A stretch of 64,000 nucleotides of DNA from Psychromonas sp. Urea-02u-13 (GCF_002835995.1 NZ_PJBZ01000039.1:124001-188000), one strand, 5' to 3'; shown: positions 8,580 through 19,031, numbered from the stretch's first letter. Made by a program: numbers and translations. Notes: a model not told the origin generated them from the letters alone.

Positions 8580-9233
8580 CTAAAACGGGATATCGTCATC
8601 AAAGTCCATTGATGGCTCGTTATATTGAGCTGGCGCTTGAGGAGCTTGCTGTTGCTGCTGTGGAGCAGGCGCTTGTTGTGGCGCAGGAGCTTGCTGTGGT
8701 GCAGGAGCTTGCTGTGGTGCTGCTTGGTATGCTGGAGCCTGTGGCGCCATTTGTGGTGCTGCTTGCTGTTGCGGAGCATTACCCCAAGACTGTTGTGCTT
8801 GTTGCTGTGGTGCTTGTTGTTGCTGCTGACCGCCACCTTGGAACTGCTGGTTTTGTCCGCCTTGGAACTGTTGTCCACCTTGACCGCTGTTATTTGAATC
8901 CATCATTTGTAATTCAGAAACGATGATATCTGTCGCGTATTTATCTTGGCCAGTGGTTTTATCCTGCCATTTACGTGTTTTCAATTTACCTTCAGCGTAA
9001 ACTTTTGCGCCTTTTTTAAGGTATTGGCCACACATTTCGCCGAACTTGCCATATACCGTTAGGTTATGCCATTCAGTTTGATTTTCGTATTCGCCTGTTT
9101 GCTTGTTCTTCCAGCTCTCAGTGGTTGCGATTGAAAAATTTGCTACCGCATTACCATTTGGCATGTAACGCATCTCAGGATCTTTACCTAGGTTACCCAC
9201 TAATACAACTTTGTTTACACTACGGTTAAACAT
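8580..9233 (-). CDS. ssb: Single-stranded DNA-binding protein
   Basis: Binds single-stranded DNA in replication, recombination and repair. The N-terminal OB fold (about 1-110) starts [20 protein letters not shown] and includes the conserved [12 protein letters not shown] region. A long Gln/Ala/Pro-rich linker (about 118-205) follows, then the acidic tail MDFDDDIPF that recruits partner proteins. At 217 aa it is longer than E. coli SSB (178 aa) because of the linker. The start overlaps the end of the upstream transporter gene by 8 bp, so the two are probably cotranscribed. No uvrA is adjacent within the window, unlike E. coli. Confidence 0.97.
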   Translation of the reverse strand: MFNRSVNKVVLVGNLGKDPEMRYMPNGNAVANFSIATTESWKNKQTGEYENQTEWHNLTVYGKFGEMCGQYLKKGAKVYAEGKLKTRKWQDKTTGQDKYATDIIVSELQMMDSNNSGQGGQQFQGGQNQQFQGGGQQQQQAPQQQAQQSWGNAPQQQAAPQMAPQAPAYQAAPQQAPAPQQAPAPQQAPAPQQQQQAPQAPAQYNEPSMDFDDDIPF

Positions 9234-10608
9234 CTTTTCTCTCCGCTTGAACTAAAATTTGTTTGGCTGCTTGTAGGGCAAATATTTTATTATTTACCTT
9301 AATATAAACAGTCTGCTCTTCAATAATTATTACAACTTCTAACACGCCATGCAAATCAATCAACTGCTCAGTTAACTGCGTTGCATGACGTTCATTTTTA
9401 ATGGTTGCGGTTAATGTATGTGTGCGAATTTTACTTGGGTTTTGCATACCCCATGAGATAAAAAACCAAACTAACATTAAGCTCGCTAAAAATAGAAATA
9501 GGCCACTATTACCGAGTAGTTTATAGGAAACACCCCCTAAGATACCACCAAAAAATGCGCCTAAAAATTGATACGTGCTATAGATCCCCATTGCACTGCC
9601 TTTTGCGCCAGCAGGAGAAAGCATGGAAATAAATGCGGGTAGTGACGCCTCTAAAAAGTTAAAGGCAGTAAAGTATAATAATACACAGAAAAACATCATG
9701 GTAAGTGATTGTTCAGTAAGCGCCATCGCCACTAAGCTGCTTGCCATCAGTAAAATCGCAAACAGATAAAACTGTTTGTTTTTTTCTTTTTTGGCTGCCA
9801 CGATGATCATCGGGATAATTAATATAAATGATATTAATAGTGCAGGAAGATAAAGGTGCCAATGGTTTTGTGGTGCAAGGTGCATGGATTGCAACTGTAA
9901 CGGCAACGAGATAAACATGGCTGTTAATGCCATATGTAAAATGAAGATGCCTAAGTTCAAACGTAATAACTGTGGATTTTTTGCTAACTGACCAAGTAGC
10001 GCGGGTATGGCAACGGTTTCACCTCGTGGGGCTTTGGTTACAATATGTGGCACCATAAAGTGCACAATCGCGATGCCTGTCAAGGCGCCAAGGGCGGTGA
10101 TTAAAAACAAGCCCTTCAAGCCGATGATAGGCGCAAGAACGGGGCCTGCGACCATTGATACCGCAAAGGCTAGGCCAATACTAATACCAATCATGCCCAT
10201 TGCTTTAGGGCGTTGTTCTTCGCGGGTAACATCGGCAGCTAATGCAAGTACGGCACTGGCTATTGCCCCTGCGCCTTGTAATGCACGGCCTAATGTTACG
10301 CCATAAACACTTTCTGAATAAGCTGCGACTAAACTACCTAGCGCAAAAATAAACAGGCCAATGTAGATAATCGGACGACGACCATATTTATCAGAGAGCA
10401 TACCGGCTGGAATCTGTAATAGTGCTTGTGTTAAGCCGTATGCACCAATCGCAAGGCCCACCCACATTGGTGAGTAGCCGACCAAGTCTTGCCCATAAAT
10501 GGCAAATACCGGCATGATCATAAACAGACCAAGCATGCGTAAAGCAAAGACTAATGACAGTGATATTGCGGTGCGTTTTTCCAGTGGATTAAGGGAATCA
10601 ACGTGCAT
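9226..10608 (-). CDS. yajR: MFS transporter, YajR-like, with C-terminal YAM domain
   Basis: Twelve-helix major facilitator of 460 aa. Features match E. coli Yaj[17 protein letters not shown] in helix 1, motif A as [31 protein letters not shown] in helix 4, and a soluble C-terminal domain (about 395-455) with [20 protein letters not shown], resembling the YAM domain. The substrate is unknown; an efflux role is inferred from the family. The start [12 protein letters not shown] at 10608 was chosen because it aligns with YajR; an open frame to 10653 adds 15 unlike residues. It overlaps ssb downstream, and a MITE-like element begins about 45 bp upstream. Confidence 0.85.
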   Translation of the reverse strand: MHVDSLNPLEKRTAISLSLVFALRMLGLFMIMPVFAIYGQDLVGYSPMWVGLAIGAYGLTQALLQIPAGMLSDKYGRRPIIYIGLFIFALGSLVAAYSESVYGVTLGRALQGAGAIASAVLALAADVTREEQRPKAMGMIGISIGLAFAVSMVAGPVLAPIIGLKGLFLITALGALTGIAIVHFMVPHIVTKAPRGETVAIPALLGQLAKNPQLLRLNLGIFILHMALTAMFISLPLQLQSMHLAPQNHWHLYLPALLISFILIIPMIIVAAKKEKNKQFYLFAILLMASSLVAMALTEQSLTMMFFCVLLYFTAFNFLEASLPAFISMLSPAGAKGSAMGIYSTYQFLGAFFGGILGGVSYKLLGNSGLFLFLASLMLVWFFISWGMQNPSKIRTHTLTATIKNERHATQLTEQLIDLHGVLEVVIIIEEQTVYIKVNNKIFALQAAKQILVQAERKDV

Positions 10609-10653
10609 AAATGTTCCAGGTCTGCAAAATAATTTGGGCGAAGATAGTAACAC

Positions 10654-10926
10654 ATACCCATGTTACCTCAAGGAGCTTTGTCAGGCGCGAGCTCGTAGAG
10701 CAGGTCAAGGCACAATATGAGGTAATTGTTATTCACTTTTTGAGTGTTGTAACGCGGGACTGTCATGGTTGCAGAATAAGGAGCTCGCGCCCCGAAGGGC
10801 AAGACAACTTGCACCAATCTACGTCGTTATAAAATTTCGATGTAGGCTAACTATACTTCAATTTTATGCCTAGTATTTCGGCACAATTTGTATTACTGAC
10901 TTTGCACCTTGAAGTATCATGGGTAT
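10654..10926 (+). mobile_element. MITE-like element, copy 1 (273 bp)
   Basis: The ends are imperfect terminal inverted repeats of about 31 bp, beginning ATACCCATGTTACCTCAAGG and ending in its near complement CTTGAAGTATCATGGGTAT. No transposase is encoded. The interior aligns with the reverse complement of 19032-19370, which carries about 66 extra bases. Short open frames here are not genes. No clear target duplication was established. It fills the gap between the transporter gene and rlmJ and may carry their promoter sequences. Confidence 0.8.
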
Positions 10927-10989
10927 ATTTAACACTATTACAAAAAATTCATTATACTGCGCTTATTATTTTTGTTTTGGGATCAACCT

Positions 10990-11832
10990 ATGCTTAGCTA
11001 TCGCCACTCTTTTCACGCAGGTAATTTTGCCGATGTATTAAAACACACGGTTTCTGTTTCTATTTTGAATCACATGCTTAAAAAAGATAAACCTTTTTGT
11101 TATTTAGATACCCATGCTGGTTGTGGCGCATATTCGCTTAGCTCTGAACAGGCATTAAAAACGAAAGAGTTTAACAACGGCATTACACGTTTATGGGGTC
11201 GTAAAGACTTACCTTTACCTGTGGCTAACTATGTTGAGCAGGTTGTTGAGTTTAACGCTCAATCTCAATTGAAACATTACCCAGGTTCGCCAAGCATCGC
11301 GCGTCAAATGTTACGTGAAGATGACCGTATGTTCTTGTTTGAGTTACACCCAAATGAATTTACTAGCATGCGTGAAAACTTTGCGGGTGATAGACAGATT
11401 AAAATGTCTAAGAGTGATGGCTTACAAGGTTTGGTTGCTAATCTACCGCCGAAAGAACGTCGTGGTTATATTTTAATTGATCCATCTTATGAGATTAAAA
11501 CTGAATATACTGAAGTGATTGATACTTTAATCGATTCTGTAAAACGTTTCGCAACGGGTACCTATGCACTTTGGTACCCAGTTGTTAACCGTATCGCCAT
11601 TAAAAAAATGGAACGTGCGTTGATGGATTCAGGTATTAAAAATATTCAATTATATGAATTAGGTATCGAAGCGGATTCGGGTGAAAGAGGCATGACATCA
11701 AGCGGTATGATTGTTATTAATCCGCCTTGGACATTAAGAAAAGATATGCAGGCTTCACTGCCATTTCTTGCTAAAAGCTTAGCAAAAGATGATAAAGGTT
11801 TTTATCGCATTGAAACGTTAGCTGGCGAATAG
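10990..11832 (+). CDS. rlmJ: 23S rRNA (adenine2030-N6)-methyltransferase RlmJ
   Basis: Methylates N6 of A2030 in 23S rRNA using S-adenosylmethionine. The 280-aa product matches E. coli RlmJ (280 aa) from MLSYRHSFHAGN onward; an open frame to 10972 adds only six unlike residues. Visible motifs are LDTHAGCGAYSL (SAM binding), YPGSPSIARQ, RFATGTYALWYPVV and GMTSSGMIVINPPW. The catalytic motif IV, DPPY in E. coli with D164 as catalytic residue, reads DPSY here (D164 kept, second proline replaced by serine). That is unusual and could affect activity. It lies downstream of a MITE-like element and is followed by two hairpins. Confidence 0.94.
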   Translation: MLSYRHSFHAGNFADVLKHTVSVSILNHMLKKDKPFCYLDTHAGCGAYSLSSEQALKTKEFNNGITRLWGRKDLPLPVANYVEQVVEFNAQSQLKHYPGSPSIARQMLREDDRMFLFELHPNEFTSMRENFAGDRQIKMSKSDGLQGLVANLPPKERRGYILIDPSYEIKTEYTEVIDTLIDSVKRFATGTYALWYPVVNRIAIKKMERALMDSGIKNIQLYELGIEADSGERGMTSSGMIVINPPWTLRKDMQASLPFLAKSLAKDDKGFYRIETLAGE

Positions 11833-11890
11833 GATAACCACTATCCTATTCAATCAGCATTAAGTGAGCCTATCTAGGCTCAACTTAATG
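11828..11890. terminator. Two successive hairpins between convergent genes
   Basis: The first has a 9-bp stem, AATAGGATA/TATCCTATT (11828-11850), over the rlmJ stop codon. The second is a longer inverted repeat (11858-11890) with CATTAAGT and GAGCC arms. Neither has a strong T run, but the position between convergent genes fits transcription ending. Confidence 0.5.
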
Positions 11891-12106
11891 TTTGTCTTTA
11901 TTACGCTGATAGCTGTTTGCAATTAAACCAATAACAGATTGTAAGACTAAGGTCAGCATCGCCATAAAGAAAAATAGTTGTATTAGTGTTTGCTGAGAAA
12001 TGTCATCAACAAACACTGAAATGCTGACCGTTAATAACAGCAAATATAATAGGCTGATTAAATAACGTTTCATTGAGAATGCGTAAGTTGCTTTTTTATT
12101 TGTCAT
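11885..12106 (-). CDS. Small two-helix membrane protein, unknown
   Basis: A 73-aa protein with two predicted membrane helices (about 15-32 and 41-63), and lysine-rich ends suggesting that both termini are cytoplasmic. I do not recognise a family. Its start overlaps the end of the upstream 499-aa gene by 11 bp, which indicates translational coupling and a shared transcript. It could be a small partner of the larger membrane protein, but that is inference. Confidence 0.65.
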   Translation of the reverse strand: MTNKKATYAFSMKRYLISLLYLLLLTVSISVFVDDISQQTLIQLFFFMAMLTLVLQSVIGLIANSYQRNKDKH

Positions 12107-13595
12107 TTTCGGTGTTCTTTTTTTTGGTGTTTTTAAAGTTATATTTTTTAAAGTGTAAAATACTCTTCAATTTCGAATAACGATCATATTTGCTACGGTC
12201 TTTTTTAGACGCCTCGCCTGATTTTTCAATATCAATAATACCGGATCGATTAAGCGTTATTTTATAGCGTTCGAACTCTTCAATGTATTGCCCTTGATCA
12301 AGTGCAACCACAATATTAATTTGATAACGACGTTCAATCGAAGTGCTTTGAATCTTCTCTCGATTTGAATCCGGCGTATTTTGTTCATAAACCTTACCGG
12401 TACCACGCTCTAAGTAACGTGCAAAAGGGCGTAAGCTAAATAAAATGGTCTCATCTAAACTATCATAACCGGCTTGAAAGCCCTGTGTGTTTACCTTGGT
12501 CTCGATACGGTAGTGTAAAACCTCTGCGCTTTGTTTGTTTTGCGTATGACGTTGCGCGAGTAACTCGATAGCTTGAGGGGGTAATTTGGTCGACTTAATA
12601 TAATCAAGCCACACGCGTTGGGTAGCTATCTCATTTTTGCTTGTGGAGTCTTTTAAGGTACGAGACCACTTGGGTTTACCTTTGCGAATCCAGCGCCAAA
12701 GCATATTTTTAAAGTCGTCTTTAAAAACTTCACGCACGCCATAAATAACCGCCAAGATAAAAATCATTAAGGCACTTAATTTACTAAAGGCACCCTGTGT
12801 TTTGATGATTAAAATCAGTACCACGCTCATGATCAACGCCGTTGCCACACCGGTGACCACTTTACGGGTGATGTTACCAAGTGCGTGTGTATCGCTTTTA
12901 AAGATCACCCCATATTCAATAAGGCGACGTAACAAGCGCATTTTATTCGATATTCGGTTCGCGTCACTGAGCGTTGCGCCGGTATTGTAAGCTTTCTTTT
13001 TGCGGTAACTGCTTTCCTCTTCGCAGATAGCCAGTAAGGCTAAACGTGTTTCGGAAAACTCTGAGTGGCGTGGTTTTTTAGCTAACATGCGCAGAATAGA
13101 CTGCTCGGTATACCATGACAGGTAATTGTCTACATTTTCAAAGATAGCCAATAGCTTTGCATCGCTAGGTATATGAGAGCGATGCTTTTTCAGGATTGTT
13201 AAACATTGATCCGTAACATCAGTGGCTGCATGATAAAAATCACGCATGCCTTCGCTATCATCAATATTCAGTGTTTCTTCGGTATCGGTATCCAGTGCCA
13301 CAATATATTGGTAAGCAAAAAGATTAAGGTTACTTTTGTATTCTTCGGGGGAGCGTTTCATACGGCTTGCAAAGCGGGTATGTAATAAAGGAAGGTGTAA
13401 CCCTTCGGTAAAATAAGCACGTCGGCCTTTAATCGCCGCGTTGAAATATTCAGTTTCAGGTAGCGTATTTTTATTAATACCCATCTCTTTAGGCAGAGAA
13501 AAATAAAGATCCAGGCGCTTGGATTCACCACGCTTAACTTGGTGGGTCAGTTTTATTGCTAATTTTTCCTGCTGTTTAACTTTAAATTTACGCAA
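12096..13595 (-). CDS. Uncharacterised membrane protein, 499 aa
   Basis: I do not recognise the family. The first 240 residues are soluble and charged, with features such as EGLHLPLLHTRFASRMKRSPEE. Two membrane helices follow (about 249-268 and 273-290). The next 200 residues are soluble and include IERRYQINIVVALDQGQYIEEFERYKI. The C-terminus is very lysine-rich. The start is TTG, with a strong AAGGGGG ribosome site about 5-7 bases upstream. It is the first gene of a two-gene unit with the 73-aa membrane protein and is divergent from the MazG-like gene. Confidence 0.75.
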   Translation of the reverse strand: MRKFKVKQQEKLAIKLTHQVKRGESKRLDLYFSLPKEMGINKNTLPETEYFNAAIKGRRAYFTEGLHLPLLHTRFASRMKRSPEEYKSNLNLFAYQYIVALDTDTEETLNIDDSEGMRDFYHAATDVTDQCLTILKKHRSHIPSDAKLLAIFENVDNYLSWYTEQSILRMLAKKPRHSEFSETRLALLAICEEESSYRKKKAYNTGATLSDANRISNKMRLLRRLIEYGVIFKSDTHALGNITRKVVTGVATALIMSVVLILIIKTQGAFSKLSALMIFILAVIYGVREVFKDDFKNMLWRWIRKGKPKWSRTLKDSTSKNEIATQRVWLDYIKSTKLPPQAIELLAQRHTQNKQSAEVLHYRIETKVNTQGFQAGYDSLDETILFSLRPFARYLERGTGKVYEQNTPDSNREKIQSTSIERRYQINIVVALDQGQYIEEFERYKITLNRSGIIDIEKSGEASKKDRSKYDRYSKLKSILHFKKYNFKNTKKKNTENDK

Positions 13596-13742
13596 TTTAT
13601 CCCCCTTTTCTTTAGTATATAATTAACCGGTTGATTTGACAGCATAAAAGCGAGTGTTTTTTTACCTATAGAATACTGGCGGGCGCAGGCAAATTTTGTT
13701 AACTTAGTTCCTCTTTTTTTCTTGATTATTAAAGGCTTTTTC

Positions 13743-14315
13743 ATGCAACTTTCACTTCTTACGCAAACACTTTTTGACCATCTTTATAACGACATTAGCC
13801 AGTTTCGTGAAACCTTTGATTTACCGTGTAATGATGCGGATTCATTAGATGAAAAAGCGGATCAATTACATAGCTCTTTAATTATTGAAGAACTGACAGA
13901 ACTTGCTGAAGCGGATTGTAAAATAGAACAAGCTGATGCGATTGTAGATAGTGTTTATGTATTAATGGGCCGTTTAGTGCACCTTGGGCATAACAAAGTT
14001 GCGGATAATATCGCGATTAGTTATTTACTGGATCTTTTTTTAAATGTCGCGAAGCAGCGAGACATTAACTTTTTACCGTGTTGGAATGAAGTACACGCGA
14101 GTAATATGAGTAAGGTTTGTCGTAACCAAGCTGAATACCAAGAGACACAAGCATTTTACGCTAAACAAGGTGTAGAGCTTGTGGATAGTATTAAAGGCGA
14201 CTTTGTTATTGCTAAGTGTGCTAAAGATGTACAGATGGAAGGAAAAATCGTACGTCAGGGTAAAGTATTAAAATCAGTGTATTACCGTCCTGCAGATTTA
14301 GCGCCTCTAGTATAA
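13743..14315 (+). CDS. MazG-like / phosphoribosyl-ATP pyrophosphohydrolase-fold protein
   Basis: A 190-aa cytoplasmic protein of the all-alpha NTP pyrophosphatase type. The metal-binding pattern is visible as IIEELTELAEAD (about residues 45-56) followed by QADAIVDSVYVLMG (about 62-75), giving the EExxE plus D arrangement of the family. Members cleave nucleoside triphosphates or related substrates to the monophosphate; the substrate here is unknown. The C-terminal part ends KSVYYRPADLAPLV. The start at 13743 (MQLSLLTQ) is preferred over the frame's earlier codon at 13722, which adds residues unlike the family. It is divergent from the unknown membrane operon. Confidence 0.7.
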   Translation: MQLSLLTQTLFDHLYNDISQFRETFDLPCNDADSLDEKADQLHSSLIIEELTELAEADCKIEQADAIVDSVYVLMGRLVHLGHNKVADNIAISYLLDLFLNVAKQRDINFLPCWNEVHASNMSKVCRNQAEYQETQAFYAKQGVELVDSIKGDFVIAKCAKDVQMEGKIVRQGKVLKSVYYRPADLAPLV

Positions 14316-14334
14316 GGCCCAACAAAGCAAGACG

Positions 14335-14412
14335 ACCACGAAGCCACTGCGTTACACAGAGAACACGAAGAAAAAGACTTTCAACCTTCTTTTCTCTTCG
14401 TGCCTTCGTGGT
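14335..14412. repeat. Dispersed ACCACGAAG palindromic repeat, copy 1
   Basis: About 78 bp bounded by ACCACGAAG and CTTCGTGGT, with an inner GAGAACACGAAGAAAAAG segment. A close copy lies at 27382-27461. It sits between two convergent genes and could act as a terminator or be a small mobile repeat. Confidence 0.8.
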
Positions 14413-14433
14413 GAATTGCTCTTAAATTTATGC

Positions 14434-15951
14434 TTACTCGGGTAATGTAATCGGGCAACTAATTAAAAAGCCAGCCCCGCCTAGTTGTGAATCAAAATAG
14501 CTTAAGTTACCGCGTAATAAAAAGTGCACTAAATTAAACACCACATTTAAGCCTAAGCCTTTTCGACCCGATGAACGTAGGGTGGTCATAAAGGGGTTAA
14601 AGATGCGTTTTTTAATATCCTCTTGCACGCCTTGTCCATTGTCTTCAATGTAAATAAGCAGTTGTTGTTGGTCTATTTTTAAGGTCACTCGAACACGGTT
14701 ATCTTCAGCGCAATTACTGTGTAGATAACTATTGAGTAATAACTCTTGGAAAATCTGCACAAATACATCTGACTGAATAATCACTTCGCTAATATCGGTA
14801 TCAATATTGGTGTAAATATTCAGGTTCTTAGTATTCACTTCATAGGTTGATACACACAGTAGAATATTATTAAGCCACTTCTGTAAGTTAATTTTTTCGT
14901 CGGGAATAGATTCCACATCAAGTGTTGATAAACGTTTAAATTCAGAGATTAAAGAAGCGGTATTGTCTAAGTTTCGCTGTAATAATGTACCTGCGTCTTT
15001 GGCATTATTAATTAAATTGGTGAGTAGACTATTTTGGTTAGCAGATATTGTCTTTTCTATTTCCTCTATGACATAGAGAAAATGTGAGGAAGCAGTAATG
15101 GCACAGCCGAGTGGTGTATTCACCTCGTGGGCAATACCTATCACTAAGTCATTCATGGCCACGTAAGCTTGCGCATGGTGAAGTTCTGTTTGTGTGCTTT
15201 TTAATTGCTCTATGGTATTGGCTAATTCAGTATTGTTCGCCTTTAGACTAATAGTGCGTTGTTTTACTTTTAACTCTAAATTTTGATTGGCTATCTGCAG
15301 TTCATTTTGTGCTGCTAGCAATTCACTAGTACGTTTTTGTACTTTTAGTTCCAGTGTTTTATTGAGGTTTTCCACTTTTTCTTGGGCAAGGAAACGTAAT
15401 CGATATTCACTAATAACGGATCCAAAGAGGCGTAAAATATGCGAGATATAGCGTTTGAAAGGTTGGTGATTTATCAGGTTGTCACAGGCCACCCAACCAA
15501 TAAGCTGGTCGTTTTCCCATAACGCGATGGCGCCATTCCAGCCAAAACCAACAATAGAAGTGCCGCCTTTTTGATCTGCATCGAACTCATAGAGATCTTG
15601 GTCCTGCCAAATACACACTTTGCCCTGATTATTAATGATATTACGGAACTCTTCGACCACCGGTGATCTTAAACGATGCTCCGCATGTACATTGCCTTTT
15701 TCATCAGTCCCCCATGTTCCTTGGATCTCTTTGTGCTCTTCATCGATTAATAAAATACCGATGCGATCAATTTCTAATAACTCAATCGCACTCTCTACTG
15801 CAACACGATAAAGATCATCCACAGAACTTGCCTGAGACATTAATAAGGTAGCTTGATTGAGGTTATACAGCAGGCGATAGAAGCTTTTGATATCAGTAAT
15901 ATCATCAACCTCTTCAAAATCGGTGCTATCAAAAATACTGAGTGTAGGCAT
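14434..15951 (-). CDS. GAF-domain sensor histidine kinase
   Basis: A 505-aa kinase without membrane helices. A GAF domain covers about 35-190 (VESAIELLEIDRIGILLIDEE, then IVGFGWNGAIALWENDQLIGWVACD). A coiled coil of two KVQKRTSEL/KVKQRTISL repeats covers about 200-260. The dimerisation and phosphorylation helix has IAHEVNTPLG (histidine near 275), and the ATPase has the N box LNSYLHSN, the G1 box IEDNGQGV and the G2 region GRKGLGLNVV. The input is unknown and probably cytoplasmic. No response regulator is adjacent, so the target is unassigned. It is convergent with the MazG-like gene across a palindromic repeat. Confidence 0.9.
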   Translation of the reverse strand: MPTLSIFDSTDFEEVDDITDIKSFYRLLYNLNQATLLMSQASSVDDLYRVAVESAIELLEIDRIGILLIDEEHKEIQGTWGTDEKGNVHAEHRLRSPVVEEFRNIINNQGKVCIWQDQDLYEFDADQKGGTSIVGFGWNGAIALWENDQLIGWVACDNLINHQPFKRYISHILRLFGSVISEYRLRFLAQEKVENLNKTLELKVQKRTSELLAAQNELQIANQNLELKVKQRTISLKANNTELANTIEQLKSTQTELHHAQAYVAMNDLVIGIAHEVNTPLGCAITASSHFLYVIEEIEKTISANQNSLLTNLINNAKDAGTLLQRNLDNTASLISEFKRLSTLDVESIPDEKINLQKWLNNILLCVSTYEVNTKNLNIYTNIDTDISEVIIQSDVFVQIFQELLLNSYLHSNCAEDNRVRVTLKIDQQQLLIYIEDNGQGVQEDIKKRIFNPFMTTLRSSGRKGLGLNVVFNLVHFLLRGNLSYFDSQLGGAGFLISCPITLPE

Positions 15952-16272
15952 ATTTTTTATTGTCTATTCTTCTCAAGTGGGGCTAAACCATAATTCCTTT
16001 CATTATTTATAGCTAGTCACATTGAGTAAAGATTGACGCTGATCTCACGGTCTTTATATCTCTTCTTTATGTTGATTGTTGCGTGCCTTATTGTTGATCT
16101 TTATGCTTGTTTATTGGTCGCTTTGTCGAAGGGTTTGGTCTTTTATGGGGGAAATTAAATTCGCTAATGCGAAAGGGGCGCTGTAAATTCTGGGGCTGGT
16201 TTTTTAATAAACTAACTGAGATAGGGCTAGCAATCGTATGTTTGCTAGCCCTTATCGCTATTTGATAACCTG
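15952..16272. other. Intergenic region between the sensor kinase gene and mutS
   Basis: This 321-bp gap has no credible gene. It must hold the promoter of the leftward kinase gene (right of 15951) and the 3' end of mutS. The only clear element is the hairpin at 16223-16252. Confidence 0.6.
16223..16252 (-). terminator. Hairpin after mutS
   Basis: A 10-bp perfect stem, AGGGCTAGCA/TGCTAGCCCT, with a 10-base loop lies about 20 bp after the mutS stop. No T run follows on the minus strand, so strength is uncertain. Confidence 0.55.
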
Positions 16273-18840
16273 TTAAATGTTCGCTTCTTTGAGTTGATAA
16301 AGCATTGCGAGTGCTTGTTTAGGGCTTAACTCATCAGGGTCAATGCCTTCGAGCATTGTTAATGCAGGGTTAATTTCTGGCTCAACAATTGGCGTGTTAA
16401 GTTGCAACGTTTGATTGGCCATTTTATGTTCTGAACCACGCTCTAATTGCTGTAATTTATGTTTTGCATTTTTAACCACTTCACTGGGTACACCTGCTAA
16501 TGAAGCCACTTGCAAACCATAACTTTTATTGGCTGCGCCTTCCTGTACGGCGTGTAAAAAGGCAATACTATCCCCATGTTCTACGGCATCAAGATGCACA
16601 TTAACCAATTCTGGAATCGTTTCTGGCAGTGACGTTAATTCAAAATAATGGGTGGCAAAAAGAGTGTAAGCCTGAATCTTTTTAGCCAGTTCTTCGGCAC
16701 AGGCCCAAGCAAGTGACAAGCCATCAAACGTACTGGTACCACGGCCTATTTCATCCATTAATACCAAACTGTTCTGTGTTGCATTATGTAGAATATTCGC
16801 GGTTTCAGTCATTTCTACCATAAAGGTAGATCGCCCACTGGCAAGATCATCCGAGGCACCAATACGTGTAAAGATACGATCAACAGGGCCTATTTTTGCA
16901 CTTTGTGCAGGAATGAAACTACCGATATGTGCCATCAATACCATTAAGGCAACTTGGCGCATATAGGTGGATTTACCACCCATATTCGGGCCGGTAATAA
17001 TAAGCATTCTACGCTGGTCATTCAGTGAGACGGGGTTCGCAATGAAAGGTGTTTTATTCACTTGCTCAACAACAGGATGACGGCCTTCTTCAATGATAAT
17101 GCCACGTTCACTCTGTAAAACAGGGCGCACATAATTCAGCGTTAATGCACGCTCTGCTAGTGTATTAAGTACGTCTAATTCCGCTAGAGATTGCGCTGTA
17201 AATTGTAGTTTTTGTAAATAAGGCATTAACTGTTCAATCAATGCTTCATAGAGTTTTTTCTCAAGCGCCAGTGCTTTTCCTTGGCTAGAAAGTACTTTAT
17301 CTTCGTGCTCTTTAAGCTCTGCAATAATGTAACGCTCTGTATTTTTCAGTGTTTGGCGGCGTACATAATGCGCAGGTACTTGGTCGGCTGCACTACGGCT
17401 AGTTTCAATATAATAACCATGCACACGGTTGTAACCGACTTTCAGCGTGACAATACCCGTTGCTTCACGTTCACGTAACTCTAGTTTTTCAAGGTAATCG
17501 GTCGCCCCTTTGGCAAGGTTACGCCATTGGTCTAACTCGGCGTTATAACCGGCTTTAATCACGCCACCATCACGAATGATGACTGGCGGGTTATCAATCA
17601 CCGCGGTTTCTAATAACGCTAATAATTCAGGATAATTACCCATCTCTTTACTGAGTTGGCTGACTAGCTCATTAGGTAATTCACTAATCAGGTTTTGTAA
17701 TTCAGGTAACAATGAAAAGGCAGTGCGTAAACGCGTTAAATCACGAGGGCGCGCTGAACGTAGGGCTAATCGCGCAATCACACGTTCAATATCGCCAATC
17801 TGTTTAAGCGGCTCAGCCAGTGGACCATTAAGATCTAAATCAATTAAGGTTTGGATCATGGTTTGGCGGTAATTAAGAATATTGACGTTACGAATTGGCT
17901 GATGAATCCAGCGCTTTAATAAACGGCTACCCATTGGTGTGACGGTAAAATCTAACACTTCAGCGAGGGTATTATCAAAACCACCCGATAGATTTTGTGT
18001 TAATTCTAAATTTTTACGTGTGGCAGCATCCAAAATAACGCTATCGATGTTTTGCTCTAAACGAATCGATTGCAGATGTGGCAGGCTAGTACGTTGGGTA
18101 TCTTTAATGTATTGCAATAATGCACCGGCAGCACAGAGTGCCACTTCAGCTTGCTCGACACCAAAACCAACCAGATCTTTTGTACCAAATTGCTGATTAA
18201 GCGTATTACGTGCCGTGCTTAATTCAAATTCCCACTCTGGACGGCGGCGAATCGTTTGTAGGTGCTCAATTAAGTTTATATGCTCAAAGGTATCAGGATA
18301 AAGTAGCTCTGCCGGATTTAAGCGTTGTAATTCCGCTTGCAGTGTTTCTTCATGTTGAAACTGATTGATAATAAAACGGCCACTACCAATATCCAGTGAC
18401 GCGATGCCAAAGCTATCTTGCGCTTGGTAAACGGCACATAACAGGTTATCGTGTCGATCATCAAGTAATGCTTCATCAGTAATTGTGCCGGGGGTAATAA
18501 TACGCACAATCTTTCGTTCAACAGGGCCTTTACTGGTCGCTGGGTCGCCAATTTGCTCAACAATCGCAACGGACTCTCCCAGTGCAATCAGCTTCGCTAA
18601 ATAGCCTTCGATACTATGATAAGGCACACCCGCCATTGGAATTGCGTTGCCGCCTGTTTTGCCACGTTGGGTTAAGGAAATGCCCAGTAATTGTGAAGCC
18701 TTACGTGCGTCATCAAAAAACAGCTCATAAAAATCGCCCATGCGGTACAGCATTATAGTGTCGGGAATTTCGCTTTTGATGGTCAGATACTGTTGCATCA
18801 TTGGCGTATGTTGTTTTAATTGTTCTGCAGTTGGTTTCAT
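16273..18840 (-). CDS. mutS: DNA mismatch repair protein MutS
   Basis: Recognises base mismatches and small loops and starts methyl-directed repair with MutL. The 855-aa length matches E. coli MutS (853 aa). The mismatch-reading motif is in the N-terminus (RMGDFYELF, about 32-40, with the phenylalanine that stacks on the mismatch). The ATPase Walker A is GPNMGGKST (near 620), followed by [12 protein letters not shown] and FATHYFELT. The C-terminal tail ends in a MutS-type tetramerisation helix ([15 protein letters not shown]). The gene is monocistronic; a MITE-like element lies about 190 bp upstream of its start. Confidence 0.98.
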   Translation of the reverse strand: MKPTAEQLKQHTPMMQQYLTIKSEIPDTIMLYRMGDFYELFFDDARKASQLLGISLTQRGKTGGNAIPMAGVPYHSIEGYLAKLIALGESVAIVEQIGDPATSKGPVERKIVRIITPGTITDEALLDDRHDNLLCAVYQAQDSFGIASLDIGSGRFIINQFQHEETLQAELQRLNPAELLYPDTFEHINLIEHLQTIRRRPEWEFELSTARNTLNQQFGTKDLVGFGVEQAEVALCAAGALLQYIKDTQRTSLPHLQSIRLEQNIDSVILDAATRKNLELTQNLSGGFDNTLAEVLDFTVTPMGSRLLKRWIHQPIRNVNILNYRQTMIQTLIDLDLNGPLAEPLKQIGDIERVIARLALRSARPRDLTRLRTAFSLLPELQNLISELPNELVSQLSKEMGNYPELLALLETAVIDNPPVIIRDGGVIKAGYNAELDQWRNLAKGATDYLEKLELREREATGIVTLKVGYNRVHGYYIETSRSAADQVPAHYVRRQTLKNTERYIIAELKEHEDKVLSSQGKALALEKKLYEALIEQLMPYLQKLQFTAQSLAELDVLNTLAERALTLNYVRPVLQSERGIIIEEGRHPVVEQVNKTPFIANPVSLNDQRRMLIITGPNMGGKSTYMRQVALMVLMAHIGSFIPAQSAKIGPVDRIFTRIGASDDLASGRSTFMVEMTETANILHNATQNSLVLMDEIGRGTSTFDGLSLAWACAEELAKKIQAYTLFATHYFELTSLPETIPELVNVHLDAVEHGDSIAFLHAVQEGAANKSYGLQVASLAGVPSEVVKNAKHKLQQLERGSEHKMANQTLQLNTPIVEPEINPALTMLEGIDPDELSPKQALAMLYQLKEANI

Positions 18841-19031
18841 AATATACCTGTGTGATCTCTAGGTGTTTTGTCTGACGTTAGTTTGCACGCTTGCAATCGC
18901 TAACTGAATCATTTTTTGATGGTTGTTTATTAGCAGAGTAAGGCTGCTAATCTGCTTTTTACATGGCCTAAATACAAGTCTTTAAGCAATGCACATAAAA
19001 TCTCAATGTAGAATAACGAGACTATAACTTT
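18841..19031. other. mutS upstream region
   Basis: About 190 bp with no gene, between the mutS start and the MITE-like element. It presumably contains the mutS promoter. I see no clear operator. Confidence 0.5.

Noticed and set aside
8609-8926. Opposite-strand ORF within ssb
   Set aside because: It results from the glutamine/proline/alanine repeat linker of ssb read backwards, giving low-complexity Leu/Val/Ala sequence.
10611-10832. ORF inside the region upstream of rlmJ
   Set aside because: It lies almost wholly within the MITE-like element; the matching frame is not kept in copy 2.
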